Shown in pieces: positions 1 to 8,120 of a stretch of DNA of 24,860 nt. The position numbers and the translations under genes are program-made. The notes under the pieces were generated by a model. It had not been told where the DNA came from. It did not search any database and saw only the letters and a program-made list of their open reading frames with translations. The stretch comes from a virus, in the IMG/VR virus record IMGVR_UViG_3300037492_000422, positions 1-24,860 of that record; one strand, given 5' to 3'. The number at the start of each line of letters is the position of its first letter. The stretch's first letter is position 1.

Positions 1-1
1 C

Positions 2-1264
2 GACCTCGCCGGCAAGCTGGAAGAAGCTATAGCACTTAAAGATACTCTAATGGCGGTTCACCCGCTAACAACAGAAGAAGATGCAGAAGTCTGGAATAGT
101 AAAATTGAAGTACTTAGAAAAGCTTCTCTTAAAATAAATACGAATATTCAGGCTAAAAACATTCTTTCACAGTTTAAAGCAGCCATCGATCCTCTTGAAT
201 TAGCCGTCGGAGGAGCGTCTATTGCTAATGATATTCTCCGTGGCGGTAACGTTTTAGGTAGTTTCGGTAAGATTATAAAAAAAATGCCCATGCCTTCTAG
301 AATTGCCGGCGTTGGTCCCGCAGAAGAACTTCCGATAGATTTAATTACGAATTATCCAAAAATATTGACTACGACTCATACTGAATTTGAACTTAAAGCT
401 CTTAAAGATAGATCGTTTCGACGAGCAGCAAAACTTACAGTACCTAGAGATTTAACTTTTAACACGGGCAAGAAATTAATTAAAAGTATATTTTCTGTAC
501 CTAAAACTAGACCGTTAAGTGATGGAAATGAGTGGAGTGAAGAAAACCAATTTACTCTAAGCGTCGCCGACGAGCAAGATCGACAAGCTGCCACCGCGGC
601 GCTTCCGGTGACCGAAGCAGGCGAATGGAGTAGAAACAATCTTTATAGTAGCAAGTACGCAGATCAAAACAAAAGTTTAGCTTCAAAAATTTTAAAATTT
701 ACTATTCAGGCTCAGCATATTACAAGCAATAATTTAGAAATATTTCCTGCTTATATCAAATCGTTTAACGAATCTATACAAGTAGACTGGACTCCCATTA
801 ATTTTATTGGTAGATCAGAACCGTTAGTTGTCTATGGAAGTACAAGAAGACAATATTCTTTAGATTTTATGCTTTTTGTCGACTCCGGTGATACTCCTAA
901 TTCACCTCAAATCAGTGTGTCACCACTCTACGACGAAATTAAAAAATCTTCGCTTTCACTCTCTAGTATGTATTCTTTAATTGAATTTTTACATGCGTGC
1001 ACAAGACCTCGCTATAATGGTACATCTTTCGCAGCTTCACCTATTCTCAAACTCACTCTTGGAGATTTTATTAAAGATCAAACTTGTATCATAGACACGC
1101 TTAACGTTTCGTATGATCCTTTAATCTGGGATATGCAAACATCAGTCGCTCCTAGATTTGCTCATATTAACATGACGGGTATGTTTTTTGGAGCTAAAAC
1201 AGGAGATAACCGTGATACAATGCCTAGAGCAGATCTTACAAACAGCAGATTCTACAGCATTTAA
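2..1264 (+). CDS. Baseplate / tail-tube-junction-like structural protein (5' partial)
   Basis: The reading frame is open from base 2 and no Shine-Dalgarno sequence precedes the first ATG (base 50), so the gene most likely begins outside the window and about 420 residues are visible. The C-terminal half, after the ATG-numbered residue 230 or so, reads as a beta-rich structural domain containing 'INFIGRSEPLVVYGSTRR', a short helix with 'EFLHACTRPRY', and a final strand set ending near 'MTGMFFG'. The 'GRSEP...Y..T.R.YSL.F' pattern resembles contractile-phage baseplate proteins at the tube/baseplate junction (T4 gp48/gp54-type), and the two following genes are also baseplate-like. The N-terminal half is helical and not recognised. 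The general role as a virion structural protein is fairly safe; the specific T4 counterpart is an inference. Confidence 0.55.
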   Translation, partial: DLAGKLEEAIALKDTLMAVHPLTTEEDAEVWNSKIEVLRKASLKINTNIQAKNILSQFKAAIDPLELAVGGASIANDILRGGNVLGSFGKIIKKMPMPSRIAGVGPAEELPIDLITNYPKILTTTHTEFELKALKDRSFRRAAKLTVPRDLTFNTGKKLIKSIFSVPKTRPLSDGNEWSEENQFTLSVADEQDRQAATAALPVTEAGEWSRNNLYSSKYADQNKSLASKILKFTIQAQHITSNNLEIFPAYIKSFNESIQVDWTPINFIGRSEPLVVYGSTRRQYSLDFMLFVDSGDTPNSPQISVSPLYDEIKKSSLSLSSMYSLIEFLHACTRPRYNGTSFAASPILKLTLGDFIKDQTCIIDTLNVSYDPLIWDMQTSVAPRFAHINMTGMFFGAKTGDNRDTMPRADLTNSRFYSI

Positions 1265-1293
1265 GTTAAGTAAAATGAAAGTGATTAAAATAA

Positions 1294-1584
1294 ATGGGAT
1301 ATAATAGATATTATCGTTTAGTTGATGCAGAAAAGGGGAAAACAAGAGCTTTTCCTTCTGTAAGTATAGATAAGCGTGCAAGTGATTTATATATTCGCTA
1401 TAATCAGGCTGATAGATTAGATCTTATGGCTGCAAATTATTACGGTACAGCAGAATACTGGTGGGTGTTACTATTAGCGAATAGTATTCACATAGAATTC
1501 GATATAGTTCCAGGGCAGCTTATTAGAATACCCTGGCCAATTGAAGAAACTTTAGAAGAAATAGATAGGAAGCTAAAGGTTTAG
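1294..1584 (+). CDS. Baseplate wedge gp53-like / LysM-like tail protein
   Basis: This 96-residue protein has the compact pattern of T4 gp53 and P2 gpX/LysM-like tail proteins: 'DRLDLMAANYYGTAEYWW' (residues 40-57), then a short helix, then 'PGQLIRIPW' near the end. In these families the segment describes a small peptidoglycan-binding-like fold used to join wedge subunits in the baseplate. The ATG at 1294 directly follows an in-frame TAA at 1291, so no longer form is possible in this frame; a Shine-Dalgarno sequence is not evident. It lies between two other baseplate-type genes, with 29 bases upstream and 2 bases downstream. Assignment to the gp53/LysM group is likely; which of the two is closer was not resolved. 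Confidence 0.7.
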   Translation: MGYNRYYRLVDAEKGKTRAFPSVSIDKRASDLYIRYNQADRLDLMAANYYGTAEYWWVLLLANSIHIEFDIVPGQLIRIPWPIEETLEEIDRKLKV

Positions 1585-1586
1585 AT

Positions 1587-3332
1587 ATGACAATCCCCGC
1601 TGCTATTCCTGAAAGCGATTATAGTATTCCTACGTCTAAAACGTCTTTTGCTAAAAATCTTGAAGTTTTAAGTCTCGTACCTTTCGTTAAATTAGAAAAT
1701 ATAAAATCTGGCCGCGATATTGGTTTTGTGGGACCAAGAAACGCTGCTGGGGCAGAGTCTAATATTTTTGGAATTTCATCAGTTAACGTTAAATTACAAC
1801 CAAATATCGGATACGTAATAGTAACGTGTATGCTTTCAGTTCCTATGGGAGCTCTTAAGCAATTATCAATACAAGATAACCAAAGACAATTCCCGCAGGG
1901 CGCTTCGCCGGGGGCCATTGTTTTTGAGGGAGCAGAACCTATTAGAATAGAAACTATTTTTACTTCTGACTTACACGATCTCTTAGAAGTTGGTGGTCGA
2001 TGGGATTTTGAGTTCGGCTGGAGAGATGGTAATAGTGGAAAAAAAGTAAACCAATTAAAAACATCACCCTCCCCAGGCCTGAATAGATATACTTTAGTTC
2101 TTATAAGTGCTAATGCTTCTTATAATAATAATATTAAGGGATTAGACATATCTTTAGAGTTTATTAGTTCTTTAAATAATACATTAAGCGGAATTCCTAT
2201 TAAAGCTCTAGAATTAGGAAAATTAGATAAAGATGAAAATTTAAAGAAGAAATCTATCTTATATATTATAGATAAAATTCTTCAGAAAAGTAAATCTTTT
2301 ATAGCATCTTCTTCAGAAAATAATTTACAAGAGCTTAAGATCTTTCCAAGCTCTAATATGACAATGAATTCTAACAGTCTTTTTAATTCTGATAATATCT
2401 ATTTAAACAACGGCGGATGGGATATAGATCCAATTTTTTCTACAGAAGATATAATTCCTTCAATTAGCGATATTACGTTTATTATAACGTCTGTTGGAAG
2501 CGCGGGTACTGTTCTTAATGGCATTCAAATGTTGCAACAGAAACCAACTAATTTGTTAACGTTTACAAAAATATTATCCGATCAGCCGGGGGATATGTCA
2601 GTGTGGAGTTTTTTAAGCGAGTTTTTAAAAGAGCACGCTTTTGACTTAATGCCGTATTATCCAGCGGGCGATAAAGGACTTATCGCTTATAATACTTCTT
2701 GTGAAGCTGCAACACCTCTTAATAGTACTTCTTCAGCAGTATCTTTTCAGTTAGCTAATAATACTTATACGCCAAGCCAGGGCGGCATCGTTATTCAAAA
2801 AAATTGGGTTCCCGCTTTTAATCCATTAAACTACAACGGAACTATAATTGAATTGAGTATCGACACTAATGCGGGAACTGCTACTTATGCGTCTGTCGTG
2901 TTTGATACGAAAATGTTTAAACAGCTTACTGGCGCCGCTGCTCTGCAATACGGTGCTAGCTCTACTATTTCTGGCGATGAAGAGAATGAAGCTGGTAGGG
3001 ATTTTTTGTATAGCAATTATACTCAGTGGATTAATTCATCAAAATTATTAAAAACTACTATTCTTGGTGAGCCAAGAATGTACATCCAAGATACTATCGT
3101 ATTAGAAGGAATGACGGAAGTTTTTAACGGAATCTACGTAGTGCAAACGTTAAGTCACAATATTGATATGAATTTGTTTACTTCTACGCTAGAATGTTTA
3201 AGAATATCTAATAGCACTCGTGCTTTTCTTCCCGAAACTACAACTGCCGTTGAGGAAAGTTATAACGAGAGAGAAAAAGCCCATTCAGCCCAAAGCGACA
3301 GAAATTTAATGACGCGACAGAGCTGGAAATAG
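1587..3332 (+). CDS. Baseplate hub-like tail protein
   Basis: The 581-residue product starts two bases after the gp53-like gene, in the same transcriptional unit. The N-terminal half contains beta-strand segments and the pattern 'LEVGGRWDFEFGWRDG' (about residues 131-146), which resembles the 'aeI.fGW.g' strand common to phage hub proteins of the gp27/gpD (late control D) fold. Near the C-terminus the segment 'YIQDTIVLEGMTEVFNGIY' followed by 'VVQTLSHNIDMN' also looks like a hub barrel ('G.Y.V..v.H.I'). A Ser/Asn-rich stretch lies in the middle (about 230-280). No peptidoglycan-hydrolase motif is visible, so it is not an obvious gp5-type lysozyme fusion. The hub assignment rests on context and weak motifs only. 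Confidence 0.5.
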   Translation: MTIPAAIPESDYSIPTSKTSFAKNLEVLSLVPFVKLENIKSGRDIGFVGPRNAAGAESNIFGISSVNVKLQPNIGYVIVTCMLSVPMGALKQLSIQDNQRQFPQGASPGAIVFEGAEPIRIETIFTSDLHDLLEVGGRWDFEFGWRDGNSGKKVNQLKTSPSPGLNRYTLVLISANASYNNNIKGLDISLEFISSLNNTLSGIPIKALELGKLDKDENLKKKSILYIIDKILQKSKSFIASSSENNLQELKIFPSSNMTMNSNSLFNSDNIYLNNGGWDIDPIFSTEDIIPSISDITFIITSVGSAGTVLNGIQMLQQKPTNLLTFTKILSDQPGDMSVWSFLSEFLKEHAFDLMPYYPAGDKGLIAYNTSCEAATPLNSTSSAVSFQLANNTYTPSQGGIVIQKNWVPAFNPLNYNGTIIELSIDTNAGTATYASVVFDTKMFKQLTGAAALQYGASSTISGDEENEAGRDFLYSNYTQWINSSKLLKTTILGEPRMYIQDTIVLEGMTEVFNGIYVVQTLSHNIDMNLFTSTLECLRISNSTRAFLPETTTAVEESYNEREKAHSAQSDRNLMTRQSWK

Positions 3333-3374
3333 CAAAAATTATTATTCTTAACTTCTTAACAAAGGTTTTAAAAA

Positions 3375-4883
3375 ATGTCCCGAACCACCCCGTCTTATTC
3401 TTATAATATCCAAAAAATTAATTGCGTGTATGATCCAACGATATGGAGAGATTTTTTGTGCGAGGATCCTTCTCATTCTATTTTACACAAAAATAGAAGC
3501 GAGTTCGGACTGTCACCTCTTTTTTTGTTTGAAACTGAAAAAGATTTTGTAGCTACTGTTTTTACTTCTTCTGACATCGCAAATAAGATAGATGCATTCT
3601 GTATAGACAAAGAAAGTATTGCTTACGCTGATAAGAAAATGAACTTTCTTGAGTTTGTAGAAACAATTGTTGAGTCGTCTCCTAGAAAGCGCGGCTCTAT
3701 CTGGATTCTTTCTATGGACTGTTTACTATCAGAAGATCTCAAAACCGACGATGAAGTAAATAGGGCTTATAACCTTCTAACGACTTCTCCACCACACAAT
3801 CCAGAAAAAGTTTTAAGTGCTATTGAATTTGCAATACAAAATAGAATTCATTTATTGAATCTTCTTGAAGAATTTGATAGTTCAGTTCTTACTCTTGTAC
3901 ACAAACTGAAAATAATCAGCTGTTTTCTGCATCTAGCTGTAATAAACAGACATTCTCTTCCTATAAGTTATGTCGCTGAATTATACGATGCTTCTGGAAA
4001 AGGATATGCAAGATTTTCTACAGCAAGATTAGCTGAAGTAATGTTGTATCGACACAGTAAGATTGCTTGCTACGATCACGGAAAGCCTACAACTAGTTTA
4101 AGATATCGCTATCATTCTAGAGATGTAGCTACGTATAGATCTTTCATAAAAAAAATAGATAAAACAGGCCCTGGTGCTGCTATCAACTTACAAAATCTAT
4201 CCAACGATTCACCAGAACAAAAAAGAGTGATTAGCTCTGATCCAGATGGTAGCATATTCGAATTTGACTTTGCTACTCAAGAGTTTACAATATTAAAACA
4301 TCTTTGTGGATTAGAAGCTCTATATGATCACGATATTCATCAGAAAGCAGCCGATCTATTAGTAGTAGACAGAGCAATTGCCAAGAAGGCAAATTATGCT
4401 GTCATCTATGGTGCCGGAGATAAAACTGTGCGAGATCTTTTCGTAAAGCATAAAGTTACTCAAGAGAGCAAGAATGCTTATTACGATTACATCTATCCGG
4501 CGCACAAGGCGATTACTGATTATGTAGATAAGACTAAGAAGACGGGCTTTAATGATGCTTATACTTTTAACTCTTACGGTAGAGTAATTGTTTTAGAAAA
4601 AGACGAAAAGAGTAGAGCTAACAGAAACAGAATAATTCAGTCTATTTCTTCTGAGATTCTAGTTGATACTATCATTAGAAATTTAGAATGCTTAAAAAAC
4701 AAAAAGTCTAAGATTTTATTCCACAAGTGGGATTCGTTGTTTATTGACGTTTATAGAGAAGAAGAAACAGAGATAATTTTAGCAATTAGAGATATAATGA
4801 AAAATCAAGCCAACGGAATGATATTTAACATTGATATCAAGCGAGGTAGTTCTTTGGGCTGTTTAAAGCCATATCAGATATGA
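3375..4883 (+). CDS. polA: Family A DNA polymerase, polymerase domain only
   Basis: This 502-residue protein carries the three polymerase motifs of family A (Pol I/T7) enzymes in its C-terminal half. Motif A is at 'FEFDFATQEF' with Asp298 and the +5 Glu303. Motif B (O-helix) is 'DRAIAKKANYAVIYG' with Arg333, Lys337, Tyr341 and Tyr345. Motif C is 'FHKWDSLFIDV' with the second catalytic Asp453. Tyr341 occupies the Taq F667 / T7 Y526 position. The usual 'HDE' of motif C reads Trp-Asp-Ser here, so the Glu after the Asp is lost. A 'NLQN' segment (271-274) precedes motif A, as in the family. The first 230 or so residues show no 3'-5' exonuclease DxE motif. A Shine-Dalgarno sequence (aaagg, ~3361) precedes the ATG. 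A second, unrelated polymerase is encoded at 17919-21761, so this one may serve repair, gap filling or Okazaki processing. Confidence 0.88.
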   Translation: MSRTTPSYSYNIQKINCVYDPTIWRDFLCEDPSHSILHKNRSEFGLSPLFLFETEKDFVATVFTSSDIANKIDAFCIDKESIAYADKKMNFLEFVETIVESSPRKRGSIWILSMDCLLSEDLKTDDEVNRAYNLLTTSPPHNPEKVLSAIEFAIQNRIHLLNLLEEFDSSVLTLVHKLKIISCFLHLAVINRHSLPISYVAELYDASGKGYARFSTARLAEVMLYRHSKIACYDHGKPTTSLRYRYHSRDVATYRSFIKKIDKTGPGAAINLQNLSNDSPEQKRVISSDPDGSIFEFDFATQEFTILKHLCGLEALYDHDIHQKAADLLVVDRAIAKKANYAVIYGAGDKTVRDLFVKHKVTQESKNAYYDYIYPAHKAITDYVDKTKKTGFNDAYTFNSYGRVIVLEKDEKSRANRNRIIQSISSEILVDTIIRNLECLKNKKSKILFHKWDSLFIDVYREEETEIILAIRDIMKNQANGMIFNIDIKRGSSLGCLKPYQI

Positions 4884-4899
4884 TTCTATTGGAGAAGTT

Positions 4900-5283
4900 A
4901 TGAAAAATATTCTACTTGCTTCTTTTGTTCAAGAAGCAGATTTAGATAAAGCATTAAAATTAATATCAGAAAAAGTACAGATTGATCCTTCTAGAATATT
5001 TGTATTTAAAGCGTCTAATGAATTTGTTCTTACTTATAATTTTGCAAGTTTAAACATAGAGTACGACGCCGTCTGGCCCGATACGATAATGATTCACAGA
5101 AAGAAAGAAACTAATACTCTTTTTTCAATAAATGCTCTTAATCAGATAATCAAAGATGAAAATGGGGGTGTTTTGGATATAAGATTTTCTGTTAATTGGG
5201 AGAATTATAAAGATGCAATATTACTAATTAGAAATGGTAAATTGCGTGTGGTTCCAATTTCGCTGAAAAAGAATTTCAGTTAA
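4900..5283 (+). CDS. Unknown 127-residue protein between polymerase and SSB
   Basis: No family was recognised. A strong Shine-Dalgarno sequence (ttggag) lies just before the ATG and the gene follows the polymerase by 16 bases, so it is surely translated in the same unit. The protein is soluble-looking, mixed alpha/beta, with a segment 'NTLFSINALNQIIKDENGG' near residues 72-90 and a basic C-terminal tail ('SLKKNFS'). The ssDNA-binding-protein promoter and leader follow directly after its stop codon. Its place between a polymerase and an SSB suggests a replication accessory or translational regulator, but nothing in the sequence proves this. Confidence 0.6.
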   Translation: MKNILLASFVQEADLDKALKLISEKVQIDPSRIFVFKASNEFVLTYNFASLNIEYDAVWPDTIMIHRKKETNTLFSINALNQIIKDENGGVLDIRFSVNWENYKDAILLIRNGKLRVVPISLKKNFS

Positions 5284-5314
5284 CATTTACTTTTTTATAA
5301 AAACCAATTACAAT
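5284..5314 (+). promoter_or_regulatory. Predicted sigma70-type promoter for the ssDNA-binding-protein gene
   Basis: A -35-like TTTACT (5286-5291) and a -10-like TACAAT (5309-5314) are separated by exactly 17 bases, directly after the stop codon of the upstream gene. The first 14 bases (catttactttttta) match 13/14 with a second site at 17882-17895 upstream of the UDG-PolIII gene, which also has a 17-base spacer. Recurrence at two gene boundaries supports a real promoter class recognised by the host sigma factor. Transcription would begin near 5321. Confidence 0.55.
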
Positions 5315-5322
5315 CAACTAGA

Positions 5323-5346
5323 CAACACACACTAGTGTTGCAACAC
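5323..5346 (+). promoter_or_regulatory. Palindromic leader element upstream of SSB gene
   Basis: Three copies of one 6-base arm occur in a row: CAACAC (5323-5328), its complement GTGTTG (5335-5340), then CAACAC again (5341-5346). The first two can form an RNA hairpin with a 6-base loop. The last two form a perfect 12-base DNA palindrome. ACACTAGTGT (5329-5338) is a further 10-base palindrome. The element lies between the predicted promoter and the ribosome binding site of a gp32-like gene. T4 gp32 is known to bind a structured leader in its own mRNA to repress translation, so an autoregulatory operator is a reasonable inference. Confidence 0.4.
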
Positions 5347-5376
5347 AACAATTATCTCTTGAAAGGGGATATCATT

Positions 5377-6162
5377 ATGGCGTTCGACATTGAAGCAATG
5401 AAATTGAAACTAGCTAAACTACAAGAAAAAAGCGGAGGTAGAGGTTCGAGTATCTGGTGGAAGCCGACTGATAAAGCAGCTGTAATTAGAGGCGTCCCGA
5501 ACCCTCATAATTCCAGTGAGCCATTTATTTCTGCTTGGTGGCACTACGATATCGGCGGGGTAAAAACTATTTATTGTCCAAAGATGAATGAAGGAAAAGA
5601 ATGTCCCGTTTGCGATCTCGCTGAAAAGTTCCGTACGATGGGGGGCGACGACAACTATAAGATTTTTAAGCAATTTGTAGCTAAAATTAGGATGTATCTT
5701 CCTATAATTGTCAGGGGTGAAGAAGCTTCGGGTGTTAAGCTTTGGGGTTTCACTCCCGTCGTCGAAAGAGAACTTTTGAGCTATATTTGCGATCCCGATT
5801 GGGGCGATTTTACCGATCCTTTTACGGGCCACGATATGTCTGTTAAGTCTATCCCTTCTGGCAAAGAAGTTGATGGAAAACAGATTCCTATGATCGATCA
5901 TAAGTTGAAGCCCGCGGTGACCCCTCTTCTCCCGGGTGGCGACAAGATGGCTATTAAGAAGTTTTTAGCAGCTATTCCAGATTTTCTATCGGATTCAAGC
6001 AACTTCACTCGAAAGACAACTGAAGAACTTCAAGCTATCTTATCAAAGCTAGATGGCTCAAATGTTGAAGAAATTGAAGAAGAAGAGCCTCGGCCAAAGC
6101 GTAAGAGCAGCTCTGTAGATGATGAGTTAGACGATCAATTAGATAATGCTTTTAAAAGATAG
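5377..6162 (+). CDS. gp32-like single-stranded DNA-binding protein
   Basis: The product is a 261-residue T4 gp32-type SSB that coats ssDNA at the replication fork and during recombination. The core has the gp32 zinc-site pattern His56-x10-Cys67-x8-Cys76-x2-Cys79. Basic and aromatic residues ('SSIWWKP', 'SAWWHY') lie just before it, and an OB-fold-like beta region follows. The C-terminal tail is acidic (an E-rich run, then 'DDELDDQLDNAFKR' after a basic KRK patch), as expected for the partner-recruiting tail. I chose the ATG at 5377 because AAAGGGG (5362-5369) lies at good distance. An in-frame GTG at 5335 lies inside the palindromic leader and lacks such a site. Codon composition is richer in G+C than most neighbours, which fits high expression. 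It has its own predicted promoter. Confidence 0.9.
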   Translation: MAFDIEAMKLKLAKLQEKSGGRGSSIWWKPTDKAAVIRGVPNPHNSSEPFISAWWHYDIGGVKTIYCPKMNEGKECPVCDLAEKFRTMGGDDNYKIFKQFVAKIRMYLPIIVRGEEASGVKLWGFTPVVERELLSYICDPDWGDFTDPFTGHDMSVKSIPSGKEVDGKQIPMIDHKLKPAVTPLLPGGDKMAIKKFLAAIPDFLSDSSNFTRKTTEELQAILSKLDGSNVEEIEEEEPRPKRKSSSVDDELDDQLDNAFKR

Positions 6163-6168
6163 GTTGCG

Positions 6169-6525
6169 ATGAAACAAGTCAGCGATCTCTATATCATTAG
6201 AGGTACTGGCTACAATATAGACGGCACGATCGTCGAAAAGGTTGAAAGAGCGTACGAGGATTATTTTCAAGTGCGCTCTTTCAATCCGCATAAAATTGTA
6301 GTTAGTAAATCTCTGTTGATTCACGATAAATATTTAGAAAAATTAGATTCTCTAACAAAGAAATTTACTTATAAAATCGTAATTACAAAAGAAATAGGCG
6401 GAAGTTCTGGGGATTGTGTCGAGGCTTCTTTTGTAATCCATAACGCTCTTAGAGATATTAATATAGAAGATCTTACCAGTAAAATTGGAGAAGATTTATT
6501 GCCAATTCTTCGATTAGAGGAGTAG
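6169..6525 (+). CDS. Unknown 118-residue protein between SSB and recombinase
   Basis: No family was recognised. The gene starts 6 bases after the SSB stop (the spacer is ggttgcg, a weak Shine-Dalgarno) and ends one base before the recombinase ATG, so it is part of the same operon. The protein is mixed alpha/beta with basic patches in the first half ('VRSFNPHKIVVSKSLL') and an acidic C-terminus ending 'LRLEE'. The position between gp32-like and UvsX-like genes would suit a recombination mediator such as T4 UvsY, but the sequence itself does not show UvsY features that I can identify. Confidence 0.6.
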   Translation: MKQVSDLYIIRGTGYNIDGTIVEKVERAYEDYFQVRSFNPHKIVVSKSLLIHDKYLEKLDSLTKKFTYKIVITKEIGGSSGDCVEASFVIHNALRDINIEDLTSKIGEDLLPILRLEE

Positions 6526-6526
6526 A

Positions 6527-7681
6527 ATGGCTAAAAATAAAGAAATAGTAGTAGAGCCCACAACAGAAAATAAACAAATAGAGAGAGAGTTCGTTGAAGA
6601 ATTAGCTGGATTTTTTAAGAAAAGCGATTCGCAAGCTACGGCTGGATTTTTATGGGAGAGCTCTTCGGTCGTTTCATCGTGGGTATCAACTGGAAGTCTC
6701 TTATTAGATCTCGCTATTTCTAACGTTAAAGACGGCGGACTGCCAGTAGGGCGCCTTAGCGAATTATCGGGTCTTGAAGGATCAGGAAAAAGTTTACTAG
6801 GTGCATACATTTTAGCTAATACTCAGAAAAAAGGTGGCGTCGGAGTTCTTATCGACACGGAACACGCTACTTCTAAAGAAGTTCTTAAAGCTGTTGGTGT
6901 AGATATGAACAAGTTAGTTTATGTCCAAGCAGGCACTGTAGAAGATGTCTTTCGTGCCATGGACGCAATTACAAATAAAGTAGCTAATGATCCCGAAAAG
7001 GGTAAAAGACTTATCACGATTGTTTGGGATTCGGTCGCTGCAACTTCTACGTATGCTGAAGTAGAAGGAAACTATGGAGATCACACAATAGGTTTAGCCG
7101 CTAGATTAATTGGTCAGGGTTTGCGGAAATTTATTCCTATAGTTTCAACTCACAATATTTGTCTTGTATTTATTAATCAATTAAGAATGAAGATTGGGGG
7201 TATGGGTTACGGGGATCCGTATGATACTCCAGGCGGAAAAGCAATTGGATTCCATTCTTCTGTTAGAGTTAGATTACAGCATTATTCTCAATTAAAAGAA
7301 AAAGACACTAAAGTTCAACTAGGTAGAGTTGTAAAAGCAGAAATAAAAAAGAATAAAGTAGCTCCTCCCATGCGTACTCAGTTTTTTACGATTAAGTGGG
7401 GAACTAAACCCGGAGCTTGGATTGACGAAGCTTCTTCTTTACTAGATGCTTGCGAAGCTTGTAAGATTGTCAAGAAACTTTCTACTATATCGTTCGAATT
7501 AGAAATGCCTAATGCTATTCCAGTGAAGTTCAATAGAAAATCTTGGGAAGACATGATGAATGATCAAAATATCTACGCTTACATAAAAGAGAAGCTTGAA
7601 GATAAATACATTATAACCGAAAAGAACGTAACAGCGGATAATCTTATAGTTTCACCCGCTTCTCCAGATGAAGGAGAGTAG
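6527..7681 (+). CDS. uvsX: RecA/UvsX-like recombinase
   Basis: The 384-residue protein is a RecA-fold strand-exchange ATPase. Walker A is 'GLEGSGKS' (82-89). The following strand is 'GVGVLIDTEHATS' (about 104-116), as in RecA's 'FIDAEHALD'. Walker B is 'LITIVWDSVAA' with Asp168. The segment 'FINQLRMKIG' (215-224) and the Gly-rich stretch after it correspond to the conserved NQ(I/L)R motif and DNA-binding loop L2. 'TPGGKAIGFHSSVRVRL' (234-250) matches the RecA 'GG.AL.F..S.R..' region. The size is near T4 UvsX (about 390). It should promote recombination-dependent replication together with the SSB upstream. The ATG follows a clear AGAGGAG site and lies one base after the preceding stop. Confidence 0.92.
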   Translation: MAKNKEIVVEPTTENKQIEREFVEELAGFFKKSDSQATAGFLWESSSVVSSWVSTGSLLLDLAISNVKDGGLPVGRLSELSGLEGSGKSLLGAYILANTQKKGGVGVLIDTEHATSKEVLKAVGVDMNKLVYVQAGTVEDVFRAMDAITNKVANDPEKGKRLITIVWDSVAATSTYAEVEGNYGDHTIGLAARLIGQGLRKFIPIVSTHNICLVFINQLRMKIGGMGYGDPYDTPGGKAIGFHSSVRVRLQHYSQLKEKDTKVQLGRVVKAEIKKNKVAPPMRTQFFTIKWGTKPGAWIDEASSLLDACEACKIVKKLSTISFELEMPNAIPVKFNRKSWEDMMNDQNIYAYIKEKLEDKYIITEKNVTADNLIVSPASPDEGE

Positions 7682-7683
7682 TT

Positions 7684-7881
7684 GTGGTAACAAAAATAAT
7701 TGATTTCAAACAGTGTTCTAAATGCTTAGAATTTCCAAGTATAAAAGTTGTCAATATTCCCCTTTCTGAATTTACTCGCTATCGTTCAACTTGTTCTTGT
7801 AGAGAAAGTGATTTAAGCAATGTAAATTTTCACTTCTTAGAAGACGCAGCTCTTTTTTGGAATAATGTTTGTAACACGTAA
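7684..7881 (+). CDS. Small Cys-rich protein, possible zinc finger (GTG start)
   Basis: This is a 65-residue protein starting with GTG at 7684, three bases after the recombinase stop and behind GAAGGAG (about 7671). It contains two Cys pairs, 'CSKC' near residues 11-14 and 'CSC' near residues 37-39, with another Cys at the C-terminus. The two pairs could bind one zinc ion. The function is unknown. Spacing and ribosome binding site support a real gene. Confidence 0.5.
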   Translation: MVTKIIDFKQCSKCLEFPSIKVVNIPLSEFTRYRSTCSCRESDLSNVNFHFLEDAALFWNNVCNT

Positions 7882-7895
7882 CAAAAGGTACTGAA

Positions 7896-8120
7896 ATGAA
7901 GCATAATTTTTTAATTACTTTGAAGATGGATGATAATATAATAGCTAGTAGGTCACTTGACATTCCAGAATACAATGAAAATGTTATATATAGTTTAAGA
8001 CTCAATAAACTCACGAAAGATATGGCTACTTTATTAGAAGAAGCATTTAAAGAATCAGATGTAAGTAGAATTTTTTCAGAGATATCTCTTAGGCCCGGTA
8101 AGATGGAAGCGAATAAGTAG
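7896..8120 (+). CDS. Unknown 74-residue protein
   Basis: This small protein starts at an ATG behind an AAAAGG site (7881-7887), 14 bases after the previous gene. A beta-strand-like N-terminus ('NFLITLKMDDNIIASRSL') is followed by a helical, charged second half. No family was recognised. Its TAG stop shares a base with the GTG of the next short ORF, which supports coupled translation of small accessory genes in this stretch. Confidence 0.5.
   Translation: MKHNFLITLKMDDNIIASRSLDIPEYNENVIYSLRLNKLTKDMATLLEEAFKESDVSRIFSEISLRPGKMEANK

Noticed and set aside
5335-5376. GTG start at 5335 for the SSB gene
   Set aside because: It lies inside the palindromic leader; the ATG at 5377 has a strong AAAGGGG site and begins with the gp32-like core.
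5419-5901. 160-codon open frame on the minus strand inside the SSB gene
   Set aside because: It mirrors the zinc SSB, which has clear motifs; no ribosome binding site and no family pattern on the minus strand.
6361-6400. Another TTTACT-like element inside the gene before the recombinase
   Set aside because: No -10-like hexamer at 16-18 bases and it lies inside coding sequence; treated as chance.
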